64,000 nt of DNA from Campylobacteraceae bacterium (GCA_013215945.1 JABSOM010000012.1:48653-112652), one strand, 5' to 3'. Counted from the stretch's first letter, positions 17,694 to 26,424 are shown. Program-made: numbers and translations. Notes: generated by a model from the sequence alone, not told the origin.

Positions 17694-18104
17694 TTAATTT
17701 TTAAGAATTATATTTTTTGCTAATTTGCCTATAGTAATGTAAAGTTTTATTAAATCAAGTGGTTTAGTTAAAAATTCACTTACTTCTGCTTTTTTAGCAT
17801 TAAGTTGGTAAGTACTGTCGTTATATGCGCTAATAATAACAATAGGAACATTAGTATTTTCTTCTCTTATACATTGAGACATTTCTATGCCATCCATGTG
17901 TGGCATTGAGATATCCGTGATTATTAAATCAGGAGTAGAACTTCTAAATAAAGACAAACCTTCTTTTCCGTCACAGGCAACAAAAAGTTTTTTTACTTTA
18001 CTTTCAAGGGTGTAGGTAATTTCATTTCGTATGTCTTCATTATCTTCAACATATAAAATCGAAATATCTTTAAGATATTTCATATTTTCTTTTAAATCAT
18101 TCAT
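17694..18104 (-). CDS. Single-domain response regulator (CheY-like receiver)
   Basis: A 136-residue protein consisting of one receiver domain. The acidic pocket is in ILYVEDNEDI, the phospho-acceptor is Asp64 (LIITDISMPHMDG), the conserved hydroxyl residue is in PIVIISAYND, and the Lys is in FLTKPLDLIKL. There is no output domain, so it must act through protein contacts, as CheY or Spo0F do. It lies 98 bases after the end of the histidine kinase at 18203-19384 on the same strand, so it may belong to the same pathway. It has a reasonable AAGAAG ribosome binding site. Confidence 0.88.
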   Translation of the reverse strand: MNDLKENMKYLKDISILYVEDNEDIRNEITYTLESKVKKLFVACDGKEGLSLFRSSTPDLIITDISMPHMDGIEMSQCIREENTNVPIVIISAYNDSTYQLNAKKAEVSEFLTKPLDLIKLYITIGKLAKNIILKN

Positions 18105-18202
18105 TAAAACTTCTTTTTATTTAGATAAATTTAAAATACTTCTTAATAAAGTGTAACATATCTTTAGAAAAAAATACTTGAAACTTAGATTTTAGTTTTA
18201 TA

Positions 18203-19384
18203 CTAATTGTTTATTTGTTTTGCATTTGAAAAATCCACAATAAACGTAGAACCGACCTTAGGTTCTGACTCAAGATTTAACGATAAATTATATTCATGAA
18301 TCACCCTACAAACAATATCAAGCCCAATTCCAAAACCACCTTCTATGTTATTTCCTCTTTTATATCTCTTAAAAATACTTTTTTGATCTTCTTTTGAAAT
18401 ACCTATACCAAAATCTTCAACAGTTAAAATATTTTTTTTAAGTTTAACCAAAATTTTTGAATCTTTTTTCGAATATTTAATGGCATTGGATAAAAGGTTG
18501 TTTATTATTCTTTGCGTTTTATTTTTATCCATAAAAATAACTGTTTCTTGGGCTTCTACTTCAATTATTATTAACTTAGTAAGCGCAATATCATTAAAAT
18601 AACCCACCGATTCTTTAATCATTAAAGACAAATCAAAGTCTTGATTCAAATCTTCATCAATTTCATTAAAAGCAGAAAAATGTATATCATTGTAAATATG
18701 AGATATTTGTTTAGCAGAAGAAATCATATATTGAAGCATTTTTTCAGTATTTCTTCCTTGTTTCAAGGTAGAGGCAGACGTTAATAATACAGCAATTGGA
18801 GTATTTAACTCATGGGCAGAATCTTTAATAAAATTGTCCATATGTAAAATCTTTTCACGTACCGGTTTTAATAAAAGTTTGGATAAAAAATAGCCAATTA
18901 TTAAAATAAAAACAGCAGAAAAAATCAAAATACTTAAGGTAAGTATTTTTAAATTCCATTTATCTGAATAACCTTGTTGGGTTTCAATAACAATATATTT
19001 AATATTAATTTTATTCTCATATTTATCTTCAAAAGTAGAAATATGAAAATTATACTCTCCATTATAATGTACTATTTTTGTGAAATCTATCTCATTTGAC
19101 TCTAGGTTTGAGAAAATAATATTTTGATTTTTATCAAATAAACCATAATTAATACTTCTGTTTTTAACTTTTGAAGGAACATAAGCAATATGATCCATAT
19201 GGGATTTTAAAATATCTGTTTTGATTTTACTTGCAGCAGTACTCATTATCATATTGCATTGTTTGTCCAAATTTTTTACTTCATTGATATAATATGAATA
19301 CAGCATTATTCCAATAAAAAGCACTGTTGAACTTACATAAATTAATAAAAAACTAATAAGTGCTTTTTTTTCGTCCTTATTCAA
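18203..19384 (-). CDS. Sensor histidine kinase with periplasmic sensor region
   Basis: A 393-residue membrane kinase. Two transmembrane segments (about 10-32 and 147-171) enclose a periplasmic domain of about 115 residues that I cannot assign to a named sensor family. The phospho-acceptor is His191 in FIKDSAHELNTPIAVLL. The ATPase part carries NNLLSNAIKYSKKD, VEDFGIGISKEDQKSIF and GGFGIGLDIV. The start is a TTG inside the last codons of the response regulator gene (8-base overlap), so kinase and regulator are coupled. This organisation, with the regulator first, is that of many Campylobacterota OmpR-type pairs. The signal is unknown. Confidence 0.9.
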   Translation of the reverse strand: MNKDEKKALISFLLIYVSSTVLFIGIMLYSYYINEVKNLDKQCNMIMSTAASKIKTDILKSHMDHIAYVPSKVKNRSINYGLFDKNQNIIFSNLESNEIDFTKIVHYNGEYNFHISTFEDKYENKINIKYIVIETQQGYSDKWNLKILTLSILIFSAVFILIIGYFLSKLLLKPVREKILHMDNFIKDSAHELNTPIAVLLTSASTLKQGRNTEKMLQYMISSAKQISHIYNDIHFSAFNEIDEDLNQDFDLSLMIKESVGYFNDIALTKLIIIEVEAQETVIFMDKNKTQRIINNLLSNAIKYSKKDSKILVKLKKNILTVEDFGIGISKEDQKSIFKRYKRGNNIEGGFGIGLDIVCRVIHEYNLSLNLESEPKVGSTFIVDFSNAKQINN

Positions 19385-20033
19385 ACTTATATCCTAGTGC
19401 TCTAATAGTTGTAATTCTCTCTTTTCCTAATAATTCTCTTAAGTTTTTAATATACACTCTAATGGTAGCATCAGTAGGCTGTTCGTCATACTTCCAAATA
19501 TTTTGCAATAACTCTTCAGAAGAAATCACCCTACTTTTATGGGTTACAAAATAACGTAAAATATCTCTCTCTTTTTTTGCAAGAGAGATTTTTTTGTTTT
19601 TGATGATTAATTCACATTCATTTGGATTAAATATAATACCACCTAAATCCAAGCTATTGTTTTGGTTTAAAGCAAAATGTCTGCAAATTCTGTTTATTCT
19701 TTGATCAAATTCTTCTAAATCAAAGGGTTTTTTTATATAATCATCGACTTCATTTTCAAAAGCATCTTTTAAATGTTTGGTATCTTGATACGCAGTTATC
19801 ATTATTACAGGTGTTTTTAGTTTGTAATCGTTTCTTATGATTTTAAGAACTTCAAGTCCTGTCATATTGGGAGTATTAATATCCATAATTGCAAAATCAA
19901 ATACTTCATCTACAAAAAATTCCAGCGCTTCATCGCCTGATGTTGCTAAAGAAACATCAAAACCATTGTGTTCTAAATGATCATAAAGAATATCGCTAAG
20001 AGCTAAATCGTCTTCAAGTAATAATACTTTCAT
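19377..20033 (-). CDS. OmpR-family response regulator
   Basis: A 218-residue regulator with an N-terminal receiver and a C-terminal winged helix. Asp8 and Asp9 and the phosphorylation site Asp51 (FAIMDINTPNMTG) are in place, with Thr in PVIMITAYQD and Lys in DYIKKPFDLEEFDQR. The DNA-binding domain ends in the expected WKYDEQPTDATIRVYIKNLR and RALGYKFE. A strong AAAGGTGGGA precedes the start. It is the partner of the overlapping histidine kinase. The regulon is unknown; the nearest separate genes are bluB downstream of its promoter side and the single receiver protein beyond the kinase. Confidence 0.92.
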   Translation of the reverse strand: MKVLLLEDDLALSDILYDHLEHNGFDVSLATSGDEALEFFVDEVFDFAIMDINTPNMTGLEVLKIIRNDYKLKTPVIMITAYQDTKHLKDAFENEVDDYIKKPFDLEEFDQRINRICRHFALNQNNSLDLGGIIFNPNECELIIKNKKISLAKKERDILRYFVTHKSRVISSEELLQNIWKYDEQPTDATIRVYIKNLRELLGKERITTIRALGYKFE

Positions 20034-20054
20034 ATCCCACCTTTATTTATTGTA

Positions 20055-20735
20055 TTATACTTGTTTTTTGTTTATTGGGCGTGTATTGTTTTTATTGCTC
20101 CATTTATCATAATGTACTACTTCTTCTAAAGGCATTCTTTTTAACCAACCTTTTTCTTCTAATTCCGGATTGTCATGAAAATAACTTACTTTTCCAATAC
20201 ATAAATAAGCAATAACATCAATATCAGAAGGAATCTCAAGTATATCTTTTAAGGTTTCATTATGAATAATACTTACCCATCCCAAACCTAAATTCTCAGC
20301 CCTAGCAGCTAACCACAAGGTTTGAACGGCACAAACACAGGAGTACAAATCCATTTCTTTATTTGTAGTTCGCCCAAGTACTACATCCCCAGAGCGCGAA
20401 CGATCACAAGTAATACAAATTCCTATAGGTGCATCAGTAATACCTTCTAGTTTTAGTTTTTTATATTGTTTTTGTTTTTCACCTTTAAACAATAAAGAAG
20501 CTTCTTTATTAGCAGTCTCAAAACCATCTTTTATATCTTGGCGTATTTTTTTATCTTTAATAACAATAAAATCCCAAGGTTGCATAAAACCCACACTAGG
20601 AGCATGATGGGCTGCATCTAAAAGTCTTTTTATAACTTCATCATCAATTTCTTCATCTAAGAATTCTGACCTAGTATCTCTTCTTGTATAAATAGTTTTG
20701 TAAACAGCATCTCTTTCTTCTTGAGTAATTTCCAT
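20055..20735 (-). CDS. bluB: 5,6-Dimethylbenzimidazole synthase (BluB)
   Basis: An oxygen-dependent flavin-destroying enzyme that converts reduced FMN to 5,6-dimethylbenzimidazole, the lower ligand of vitamin B12. Diagnostic stretches are IYTRRDTRSEFLDEEID, AAHHAPSVGFMQPWDFIVI, FKGEKQKQYKKLKLEGI and LAARAENLGLGWVSI. The fold is that of nitroreductases, but the SVGFMQPWDF segment separates BluB from them. The ATG at 20735 has AAGGA at better spacing than the one two codons upstream. No other cobalamin gene is in the window. It may serve remodelling or lower-ligand choice. A nitroreductase role is less likely. Confidence 0.88.
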   Translation of the reverse strand: MEITQEERDAVYKTIYTRRDTRSEFLDEEIDDEVIKRLLDAAHHAPSVGFMQPWDFIVIKDKKIRQDIKDGFETANKEASLLFKGEKQKQYKKLKLEGITDAPIGICITCDRSRSGDVVLGRTTNKEMDLYSCVCAVQTLWLAARAENLGLGWVSIIHNETLKDILEIPSDIDVIAYLCIGKVSYFHDNPELEEKGWLKRMPLEEVVHYDKWSNKNNTRPINKKQV

Positions 20736-20836
20736 AAACATCTTCCTTTAATTGTTTAAGATTGTAGCAGAAAAAATTTAAAGACAAAGTATCAAAGTGT
20801 TAAAAAAATGTACACAAAGGCTTAACAAAACTCTCC

Positions 20837-20842
20837 TATAAT
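20837..20842 (+). promoter_or_regulatory. -10 box TATAAT for the P460-like cytochrome gene
   Basis: A perfect TATAAT lies 21 bases before the start codon at 20864, which leaves a leader of about 15 bases containing AAAGGA. No good -35 box is seen at 17 bases, as is usual in this phylum. Confidence 0.5.
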
Positions 20843-20863
20843 TTGGATATAAAAGGATACATA

Positions 20864-21445
20864 ATGAAAAACAGTTTTTTAAAAACCTTAGTATTAGTTG
20901 CCTGTATGAGCTCACTTTCTTTTGCAGCTTCTATGAGTGATAAGCCATTTGGAAGTGATAAAGATGTGAAATATTCACAAATGTTATGGATGCAATTAGA
21001 AAAAGCCAAGTTAAATAAAATTCCAGCAACCTTGTATTTAGGAGGCCCTCCTCATGGTCCGGTAAGAGAAGTGCTTGAAAGTACTATTGATGGAAAAAGA
21101 GTCATTATTAAAAGAAACTATGGTGGAAAAGATATCACTATTGAAAAAGTAGAACAAAACCGAGCTAAATATTTAAAAGCAGTAACGGTTATGATTAAAA
21201 AAGACGGTTATGATCCTAAAAATAACGATTGGTTTTGGGTTAAATATAAAGCAGATGGAACCTTACACCAAAGTCCTAAAAAAGACGCCCTTGCTGGAAA
21301 AGTAGGTGGTTGTATTGGTTGTCATAACAGTGCTTCTGGAAATGATTTAGTATTTGCACACAATAAAATGGCAAATGCAGATATTACTTTAGTTAAAGAA
21401 ATGGAAATGATGAAAGACAAAAAAATGATGAAAAAAATGAAATAG
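20864..21445 (+). CDS. Cytochrome P460-like monohaem c-type protein, periplasmic
   Basis: A 193-residue exported protein. A signal peptide (KTLVLVACMSSLSFAAS) precedes a domain with one haem c motif, Cys150-x2-Cys153-His154 (GGCIGCHNS). The arrangement NDWFWVKYKADGTL before the haem site and GNDLVFAHN after it matches the cytochrome P460 family, which includes hydroxylamine-oxidising P460 and cytochrome c'-beta proteins. The haem-crosslinking Lys of true P460 lies in the N-terminal half and cannot be placed with confidence. The tail is Met/Lys-rich (MEMMKDKKMMKKMK). AAAGGA six bases upstream fixes the ATG at 20864. It stands alone between bluB and yajQ. Binding or detoxification of a small nitrogen species is possible from the family only. 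Confidence 0.75.
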   Translation: MKNSFLKTLVLVACMSSLSFAASMSDKPFGSDKDVKYSQMLWMQLEKAKLNKIPATLYLGGPPHGPVREVLESTIDGKRVIIKRNYGGKDITIEKVEQNRAKYLKAVTVMIKKDGYDPKNNDWFWVKYKADGTLHQSPKKDALAGKVGGCIGCHNSASGNDLVFAHNKMANADITLVKEMEMMKDKKMMKKMK

Positions 21446-21463
21446 TTTTAGCTATTTCATTTT
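21434..21463. terminator. Bidirectional terminator between cytochrome and yajQ genes
   Basis: AAAATGAAATAG (21434-21445) and CTATTTCATTTT (21452-21463) form a perfect 12-base stem with a 6-base loop, followed by TGTTTTAT. It overlaps the last codons of the cytochrome gene and separates two convergent genes, so it can serve both directions. Confidence 0.7.
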
Positions 21464-21466
21464 GTT

Positions 21467-21967
21467 TTATCTGAAGTTTTCAAAACTTAATGGCGATTTT
21501 AAGTCCAAGGTTCTTAAATGAGTCATTACAGTTTGTAAATCATCAATATTTTTACCAGTAACTCTTATTTCGTCCCCTTGATTAACTGATTTTACTTTTA
21601 ATTTTAATTTTTTAATTTCTGTTTGTATGATTTTTGCTTCATCTTTTTGAATAGAATCAATTAAAGGATAAGTATACTTTCTATTAGCCCCTGAGCTGTC
21701 TTCTTTTTTTGGCTCATCTAAAGAATTAATAGGAATTCCTCTTTTATTTAACTTAGATAATAAGATATCATATAAAGCATCTACTTTATTATCACTTGAG
21801 GAAATAAGAGTAATTGTTTTAGCACTCTCACTAAATTCGATATCTTTACTTCCACCTTTAAAGTCATATCTGGTGTTTGCTTCTTTTTGTGCTTGTACAA
21901 TAGCATTTTTTAGTTCTTGAAAATCTAATTTTGCTGTAACATCAAATTGGTGTTCTTTTGTTGCCAT
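21467..21967 (-). CDS. yajQ: YajQ-family nucleotide-binding protein
   Basis: A 166-residue protein of the YajQ/UPF0234 family, with two RNA-recognition-like ferredoxin folds. Typical stretches are EHQFDVTAKLDFQELKNAI, EANTRYDFKGG, SEDN-like ISSSDNKVDALYDIL, KRGI and the C-terminal GDEIRVTGKNIDDLQTVM. Xanthomonas and Pseudomonas homologues bind cyclic di-GMP and influence virulence regulators; others bind RNA or nucleotides. The window contains one GGDEF cyclase but nothing links the two directly. It converges on the cytochrome gene and reads in the same direction as the secreted DUF1501/DUF1800 pair upstream. Confidence 0.92.
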   Translation of the reverse strand: MATKEHQFDVTAKLDFQELKNAIVQAQKEANTRYDFKGGSKDIEFSESAKTITLISSSDNKVDALYDILLSKLNKRGIPINSLDEPKKEDSSGANRKYTYPLIDSIQKDEAKIIQTEIKKLKLKVKSVNQGDEIRVTGKNIDDLQTVMTHLRTLDLKSPLSFENFR

Positions 21968-21995
21968 AATCTATCCTGTATATTATTTTCTTAGA

Positions 21996-23147
21996 TTATA
22001 TGAAAGTTATTATGTCATAAGCATTAAAACGATTCTTTTTATGTAAAAACCATTTACTTAAGAGCGTATTGTAAAAAGATTTGAACTCTGTTGTATAAAT
22101 CAAGTTATTCTTTTTTAAGTTTGTTAAAGAAGGATACTCTCCATACAAACCTCCCTTAACCCCTCCTCCTATTACAAAAGAAAAAGTAGCTGTTCCATGA
22201 TCGCTGCCTTTACTTCCATTTTCTTTGACACGTCGTCCAAACTCACTGTAAGTAAGAAATAATACCTCATCAAAAATATTTTCAGTTTTAAGCTCGTTAA
22301 CAAAACTCTTAATGCCTGCATTTAATTCTTTTAACAAAAGAGATAAATTTTCTTTTTGATTGGCATGGGTATCATAACTTTTTTGTGAGAGTTTAATCAC
22401 AGATATATCCATAGGAGATTTTATAATTTTCACTGCTTCTTTAAAAGAATTTGAGATATCACTGTTTTCAAACTCAATAGTAACACTTACATCTTTGGCA
22501 TACTTATTAACACTAAACAAAGAACGCTCAATTGTTTTTTTTTGTTTGTATAAAAACCCCAAGGTAGCATCTTGCGTACTAGAAGGAATATCAAAGTTAA
22601 GTTTTGAGCCTTCTTTTAAAAAAGCACTTATGTTCTTCATTTGTAATACATCTAAGTTTTTAGAAAAGAGATGGCCTTTTTTTCTTTTTCCAAATACAAT
22701 TGCATGTACTGGTTTTTGTTTAGATAATTCTTCTTTTTCTAAAACATCACTTAACCACCCTTCCTCTAAATACTCATTACTATTACTTCCTGTTTCTACA
22801 ATCTCAATAGCTCTAAAATGAGATAAGTTTGGATCTTTATATCCTAAACCATTGATTATTGCCATATCATTGTTTTGGTACAAAGAATGAAGAAAATCCA
22901 AGTCTTTATTAATAGCTAACGTTTCAGTAAGTTTTAAATACTCACTTTCTTTTAATGCAAGAGTGGGTCTTAAATCATAATAGTTCTTTTCTTTATAAGG
23001 AATGATTATATTTAAATAATCAGCTCCCCCATTAAGCTCTAAAAGAACTAAAGTTTTTTTCTTGTTAGGACTTGCCATAAAAGAAGTAGGCAGAGATAAT
23101 ACAAGGGCTGCTAAGATTGAGCTTTTAATAAAGTTTCTTCTTTTCAT
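21996..23147 (-). CDS. DUF1501 secreted protein
   Basis: A 383-residue exported protein. The N terminus MKRRNFIKSSILAALVLSLP has a twin-arginine-like RRNF motif and hydrophobic segment. The body has the DUF1501 pattern: LVLLELNGGADYLNIIIPY, LSHFRAIEIVETG, LSQKSYDTHANQKENLSLLL and FLTYSEFGRRVKENGSKGSDHGTATFSFV. This family has an alkaline-phosphatase-superfamily (sulfatase-like) fold, and the conserved His and Asp residues (DTHAN, SDHGTA) suggest a metal site. The activity is not known. It starts four bases after the DUF1800 gene, so the two form an operon, as they do in most bacteria that carry them. Confidence 0.88.
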   Translation of the reverse strand: MKRRNFIKSSILAALVLSLPTSFMASPNKKKTLVLLELNGGADYLNIIIPYKEKNYYDLRPTLALKESEYLKLTETLAINKDLDFLHSLYQNNDMAIINGLGYKDPNLSHFRAIEIVETGSNSNEYLEEGWLSDVLEKEELSKQKPVHAIVFGKRKKGHLFSKNLDVLQMKNISAFLKEGSKLNFDIPSSTQDATLGFLYKQKKTIERSLFSVNKYAKDVSVTIEFENSDISNSFKEAVKIIKSPMDISVIKLSQKSYDTHANQKENLSLLLKELNAGIKSFVNELKTENIFDEVLFLTYSEFGRRVKENGSKGSDHGTATFSFVIGGGVKGGLYGEYPSLTNLKKNNLIYTTEFKSFYNTLLSKWFLHKKNRFNAYDIITFI

Positions 23148-23151
23148 GCTT

Positions 23152-24480
23152 TTACCTTAATTGATAAATAGATTTTGTTAAAAGAAGAGAGAAATATTTT
23201 TTATTGTTTTTAAAAACATATTCTTCTTTACTTTTTATAGGATAAAAATATGCCTGGAATTCTTCATAATTATTAATAGCTAATTCTTTTAGTTTTTTAG
23301 GTTTTAGTTTTCTATTGAGAACTTTTTTAATAAAGTTCTGTCTTAAAACAAAAGAAGAACTATCAATCCATGCTTTATTACCTGCCCATCCTTTAACATT
23401 AGGGGGGTTAAATAATTCTTGTCCCAGACTTTTTCCAAATTTGATTAAAAAACGAAGTTCTTTTGTACTTACAGTAATATCTAAGTTCTTAATAAGCCCA
23501 ATCATTAATTCACTTGGGCTTTTGATACTCTTATTGTTCATATTCCAAAAATCATCACTTAATAATAAACTCTCCATTAATAAAGATATATCATAAGAAG
23601 ATTCTTTAAAGTCTTTAGCCAAAGCTTTAACGAACGTTTTATTAATATCTTCGCTTATAAACTCTTTATACAACTTAGAAACAATAAATATTCCCATCTG
23701 ATCTTGTTCTAAAATAATATCAATAATATCTTTTGCATCAAAGTTTCCACTTTGATTTAAAAAGGTTTTGGATCCAAAATCATGGAACTTTTTTATTTTT
23801 ACTGTTATTTGTTTTTTTCTATTAACTCTTAGGCCAGTAAATGCTCTTGCTGCATCTTTTATATCCATTTCAGAGTAATATCCCTCCCCTAAAGTAAAAA
23901 GCTCTAAGAGCTCTCTGGCATAGTTTTCATTGGGATGGGATTTTTTATTCGAGTTGTTGTCCAAATAAATAAGCATGGCCAAATCTTTTGAGCTTTTATG
24001 TAAAAAAGTATCAAAATTACCAAGGGCATTTTCTCTAAAAAGTTGATTTTGTTTGTACATAAAATAAGGGTTCTTAACTACTTTATAAGAGCTAACAAAA
24101 TGATTGTGCCAAAACAGTGTCATTTTTTCTCTAAATGAATGTTGGGGTTGAAGCATCATTTCATACCACCACATTTGAAGTTCTTTCATTTTTTTCACAC
24201 GCGCTTTTCTTAATACTTTTTTTTCTTCGCGTGAAAGAGACTTTCTATTCTTAAGAGGCAAAGAAATTTCTTTTAAATCTTGTGGTATAGCCAAAGTCTT
24301 AGTATCTTTAGCAGAATGTATCAAAAAAGAAATCGCTTCTTTTTTACTAAAACCTTGAAACAATTTTAAGTCTGCTTGGGTATAAGAAAAAGAAGTACGA
24401 TTTAATAAGTGTTTACTCTCATCCACACTTAATGCGAAAGAAAGAGAAATAAAACTTATTAGTAAAAACAATAATTTCAT
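23152..24480 (-). CDS. DUF1800 secreted protein
   Basis: A 442-residue exported protein with an N-terminal signal peptide (LLFLLISFISLSFALS). DUF1800 markers are HLLNRTSFSYTQADL, KMTLFWHNHFVSSYKVV, LIYLDNNSNKKSHPNENYAREL, LELFTLGEGYYSEMDIKDAARAF with TGL, and GRD-like NPPNVKGWAGNKAWID near the C terminus. The family is always found next to DUF1501, here four bases away, and the pair is thought to work together outside the cytoplasm. No catalytic function is established. It is the last core gene before the accessory island, whose left repeats begin about 90 bases upstream of its start. Confidence 0.88.
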   Translation of the reverse strand: MKLLFLLISFISLSFALSVDESKHLLNRTSFSYTQADLKLFQGFSKKEAISFLIHSAKDTKTLAIPQDLKEISLPLKNRKSLSREEKKVLRKARVKKMKELQMWWYEMMLQPQHSFREKMTLFWHNHFVSSYKVVKNPYFMYKQNQLFRENALGNFDTFLHKSSKDLAMLIYLDNNSNKKSHPNENYARELLELFTLGEGYYSEMDIKDAARAFTGLRVNRKKQITVKIKKFHDFGSKTFLNQSGNFDAKDIIDIILEQDQMGIFIVSKLYKEFISEDINKTFVKALAKDFKESSYDISLLMESLLLSDDFWNMNNKSIKSPSELMIGLIKNLDITVSTKELRFLIKFGKSLGQELFNPPNVKGWAGNKAWIDSSSFVLRQNFIKKVLNRKLKPKKLKELAINNYEEFQAYFYPIKSKEEYVFKNNKKYFSLLLTKSIYQLR

Positions 24481-24573
24481 TGTTGACCTTAATATCTATA
24501 TATGAAAATTATAAGATGTCTATATTAACTTAATGTTAATCGTAGGAATAAAAGAAGTATTGTATCTTCGAGA

Positions 24574-24600
24574 AGTGGAGATTGATTCACAGGGGCGATA
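24574..24600 (+). repeat. Boundary motif, copy a (diverged)
   Basis: AGTGGAGATTGATTCACAGG followed by GGCGATA. It is the most diverged of six copies of a motif of about 30 bases (AGTGGAGATT, about six variable bases, then CAGGGGTGTAAATTT). It marks the left edge of the accessory island, before repeat R1. Confidence 0.6.
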
Positions 24601-24618
24601 CTTATAAAAGGATGATTT

Positions 24619-24861
24619 TTAAGAGCTCATAAAAGCTGGCGCATTCGTTTTTTTTCTTCTTTTCTTGAAAAGAAGAAACAAGAAAGCAACTGACGGTTGT
24701 TGAAGGCGGAGCTACCCTCGCTTATCATTTTATATTTCTAACTTGCGGAACTCCCTAAAATGTGCATTAAAGCACCTTTATTAACGGTCAAACAGTCCTC
24801 AGTTTTTTCCGAAATACAAAATAAACACTCGGCTTCAACAAAGTCAGAAACACGCTCCACG
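24619..24861 (+). repeat. Long structured repeat R1
   Basis: First of a family of about 250-base repeats, also seen at 24938-25200, 35666-35912 and 36911-37152, with fragments at 35991-36044 and 26867-26996. Shared landmarks in order are GAGCTC, a T-rich hairpin, AAGCAACTGACG, a GAACTC-like block, a GTGC/GCAC hairpin, and CAACAAAGTCAG or its variant. R1 is an inverted match to the copy at 36911-37152; both share the long stretch around AACAAGAAAGCAACTGACGG and end CAGAAACACGCTCCACG. I see no open reading frame of note. Confidence 0.8.
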
Positions 24862-24937
24862 TAACATTATAAATTTCTTTTTTTATAGATAGTTAGATAA
24901 AAGAATATGAAGTAATATTAAATAAAATAATCTTTTA

Positions 24938-25200
24938 TAAGGCTCTTCCCCTGACTTTGATAAAGCTAAATCTTTTTATTTTTTAGCGGGAAAAGGTGAA
25001 AACTGTGTGAGCGTCAGAAATGTGCTCTTTAGCACATTTTAACGAGTTCCGCAGGCTAGTTATAAAATAAAAATATTTAGGTACCCGAAGGGCTTTATCA
25101 TTTCGTCAGTTGCTTCTTTTGTTACTTTTCTTTCAAGAAAGAAAAGTAAAAGAACGCAAAGGTACTTTGTATGAGCTCTTTAAAACAATAGTTATATTAT
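24938..25200 (-). repeat. Long structured repeat R2
   Basis: Inverted relative to R1, so the two converge. It matches the copy at 35666-35912 in the opposite orientation, including GAAGCAACTGACG, AAAGCCCTTCGGGT, TAAATATTTTTATTT and CAAAGTCAGGGGAAGAG. On the minus strand it carries a perfect 10-base T/A hairpin, a CCC-TTCG-GGG-type tetraloop (25084-25093) and a perfect 9-base stem AAATGTGCT/AGCACATTT (25018-25039). Motif copy b follows directly. Confidence 0.8.
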
Positions 25201-25205
25201 AAGAA

Positions 25206-25235
25206 AGTGGAGATTCTGTCTCAGGGGTGTAAATT
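25206..25235 (+). repeat. Boundary motif, copy b
   Basis: AGTGGAGATTCTGTCTCAGG followed by GGTGTAAATT. It lies between repeat R2 and the 3' end of the threonine-aldolase-like gene and is a mirror of copy f at the other end of the island. Confidence 0.75.
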
Positions 25236-25238
25236 TTT

Positions 25239-25267
25239 AACTACAATTATTTAATATAATTGTAGTT
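25239..25267. terminator. 12-base hairpin after the threonine-aldolase-like gene
   Basis: AACTACAATTAT (25239-25250) and ATAATTGTAGTT (25256-25267) form a perfect stem with a 5-base loop just beyond the stop codon of the minus-strand gene. A T-run is lacking on that strand, so termination is plausible but not certain. Confidence 0.5.
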
Positions 25268-25271
25268 ATAT

Positions 25272-26294
25272 TTAAACAGAATCTATTAATTCATTGATTT
25301 TGTTTTCATCACTTATCCAAGAAGTCACCATACGGACAACAGAATGTTCTTCATCATCTTTTTCCCATATATAAAAAGAAAACTTCTCTTCTAATTTTTC
25401 AATTAAACTATTTGGTAAAATCAAAAAGATTTGATTTGTCTGCGTGCTATCTAATAATCTATATCCTTTTGCAACAAAAGCATTTGAAATATTAAGAGCT
25501 AAATCATTTGCTTTTTTTGCTAATTCAAAATATAAATCATCTTTAAACAATTCTAAAAACTGAATACCAAGGGTACGTCCTTTTGCTAGTAAAGCACCTT
25601 TTTGTTTAATGTTTATATTAAAATCTTCTGCTAGATATGAATTATTTATTATAATTGCTTCTCCAAATAATGCTCCATTTTTGGTGGCACCCATAGTAAA
25701 AACATCTGTTAACTTAGAAATATCTTCTAATGTCAAATCATTATATTTTGAACATAAAGATGCTCCTAATCTTGCCCCATCTAAGAAAAGATATAATTTT
25801 TTTTCTTTACAAAATTTTGATATTTCTTCAAGTTCTTTTTTTGTATAAATAGTCCCAATTTCTGTTGCATTTGAGATATAAACTAACTTCGGTTTAACCA
25901 TGTGAGGTACAAAAGAGTGATTATCTAAAGCTAATTGAATTTTATGAATATTAAGTTTCCCATTTTCAGATGGCATTGAAATTATTTTGTGTCCTGTTGC
26001 TTCAATTGCACCCGCTTCTCTTCCTAAAATATGCCCTATATCCGCAGATATAATTGCTTCGTGAGAATGTAATATTGAGGAAGTGATGATAATATTTGCT
26101 TGGGTTCCTCCAGTTACAAAAAAAACTTCTGAATCTTGATTATTCATTTTATTTTTTATTAGTTGTTTTGCTTCTATACTATATTCATCAAAACCATAGG
26201 CTGCTTGTTGCATTAAATTTGTTTTTGAAAGTGCTGCAAGAATATTTGGATGACATCCTTCACTATAATCATCTAAAAAACCGTATTTTTGCAT
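25272..26294 (-). CDS. Low-specificity L-threonine aldolase-like PLP enzyme
   Basis: A 340-residue fold-type I PLP enzyme of the beta-eliminating-lyase/threonine-aldolase family. The start MQKYGFLDDYSEGCHPNILA is typical. The cofactor site is Lys205 in VFTMGATKNGALFGEA; the PLP-ring segment is FVTGGTQANIIITSSIL, and the Asp pairing with the pyridine N lies in LYLFLDGARLGASL. Expected reaction: cleavage of L-threonine or allo-threonine to glycine and acetaldehyde. It lies in the accessory island, flanked by motif copies b and c, and is transcribed alone. Codon use and A/T content look similar to the core genes. Confidence 0.87.
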   Translation of the reverse strand: MQKYGFLDDYSEGCHPNILAALSKTNLMQQAAYGFDEYSIEAKQLIKNKMNNQDSEVFFVTGGTQANIIITSSILHSHEAIISADIGHILGREAGAIEATGHKIISMPSENGKLNIHKIQLALDNHSFVPHMVKPKLVYISNATEIGTIYTKKELEEISKFCKEKKLYLFLDGARLGASLCSKYNDLTLEDISKLTDVFTMGATKNGALFGEAIIINNSYLAEDFNINIKQKGALLAKGRTLGIQFLELFKDDLYFELAKKANDLALNISNAFVAKGYRLLDSTQTNQIFLILPNSLIEKLEEKFSFYIWEKDDEEHSVVRMVTSWISDENKINELIDSV

Positions 26295-26387
26295 TTTTAT
26301 TCCTTAATTTTTCTATTGAAAGTTCAGTATACAGAAGGGACATTAATCATATGTTAATCTTAATACAAAAATATTGTATATTTGAAA

Positions 26388-26417
26388 TGTAGAGATTTAT
26401 GTTCAGGGGTGTAAATT
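26388..26417 (+). repeat. Boundary motif, copy c
   Basis: TGTAGAGATTTATGTTCAGG followed by GGTGTAAATT. It sits between the start of the threonine-aldolase-like gene and the end of the VOC gene, eight bases before the latter's stop codon. Confidence 0.7.
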
Positions 26418-26424
26418 TGCTTTG

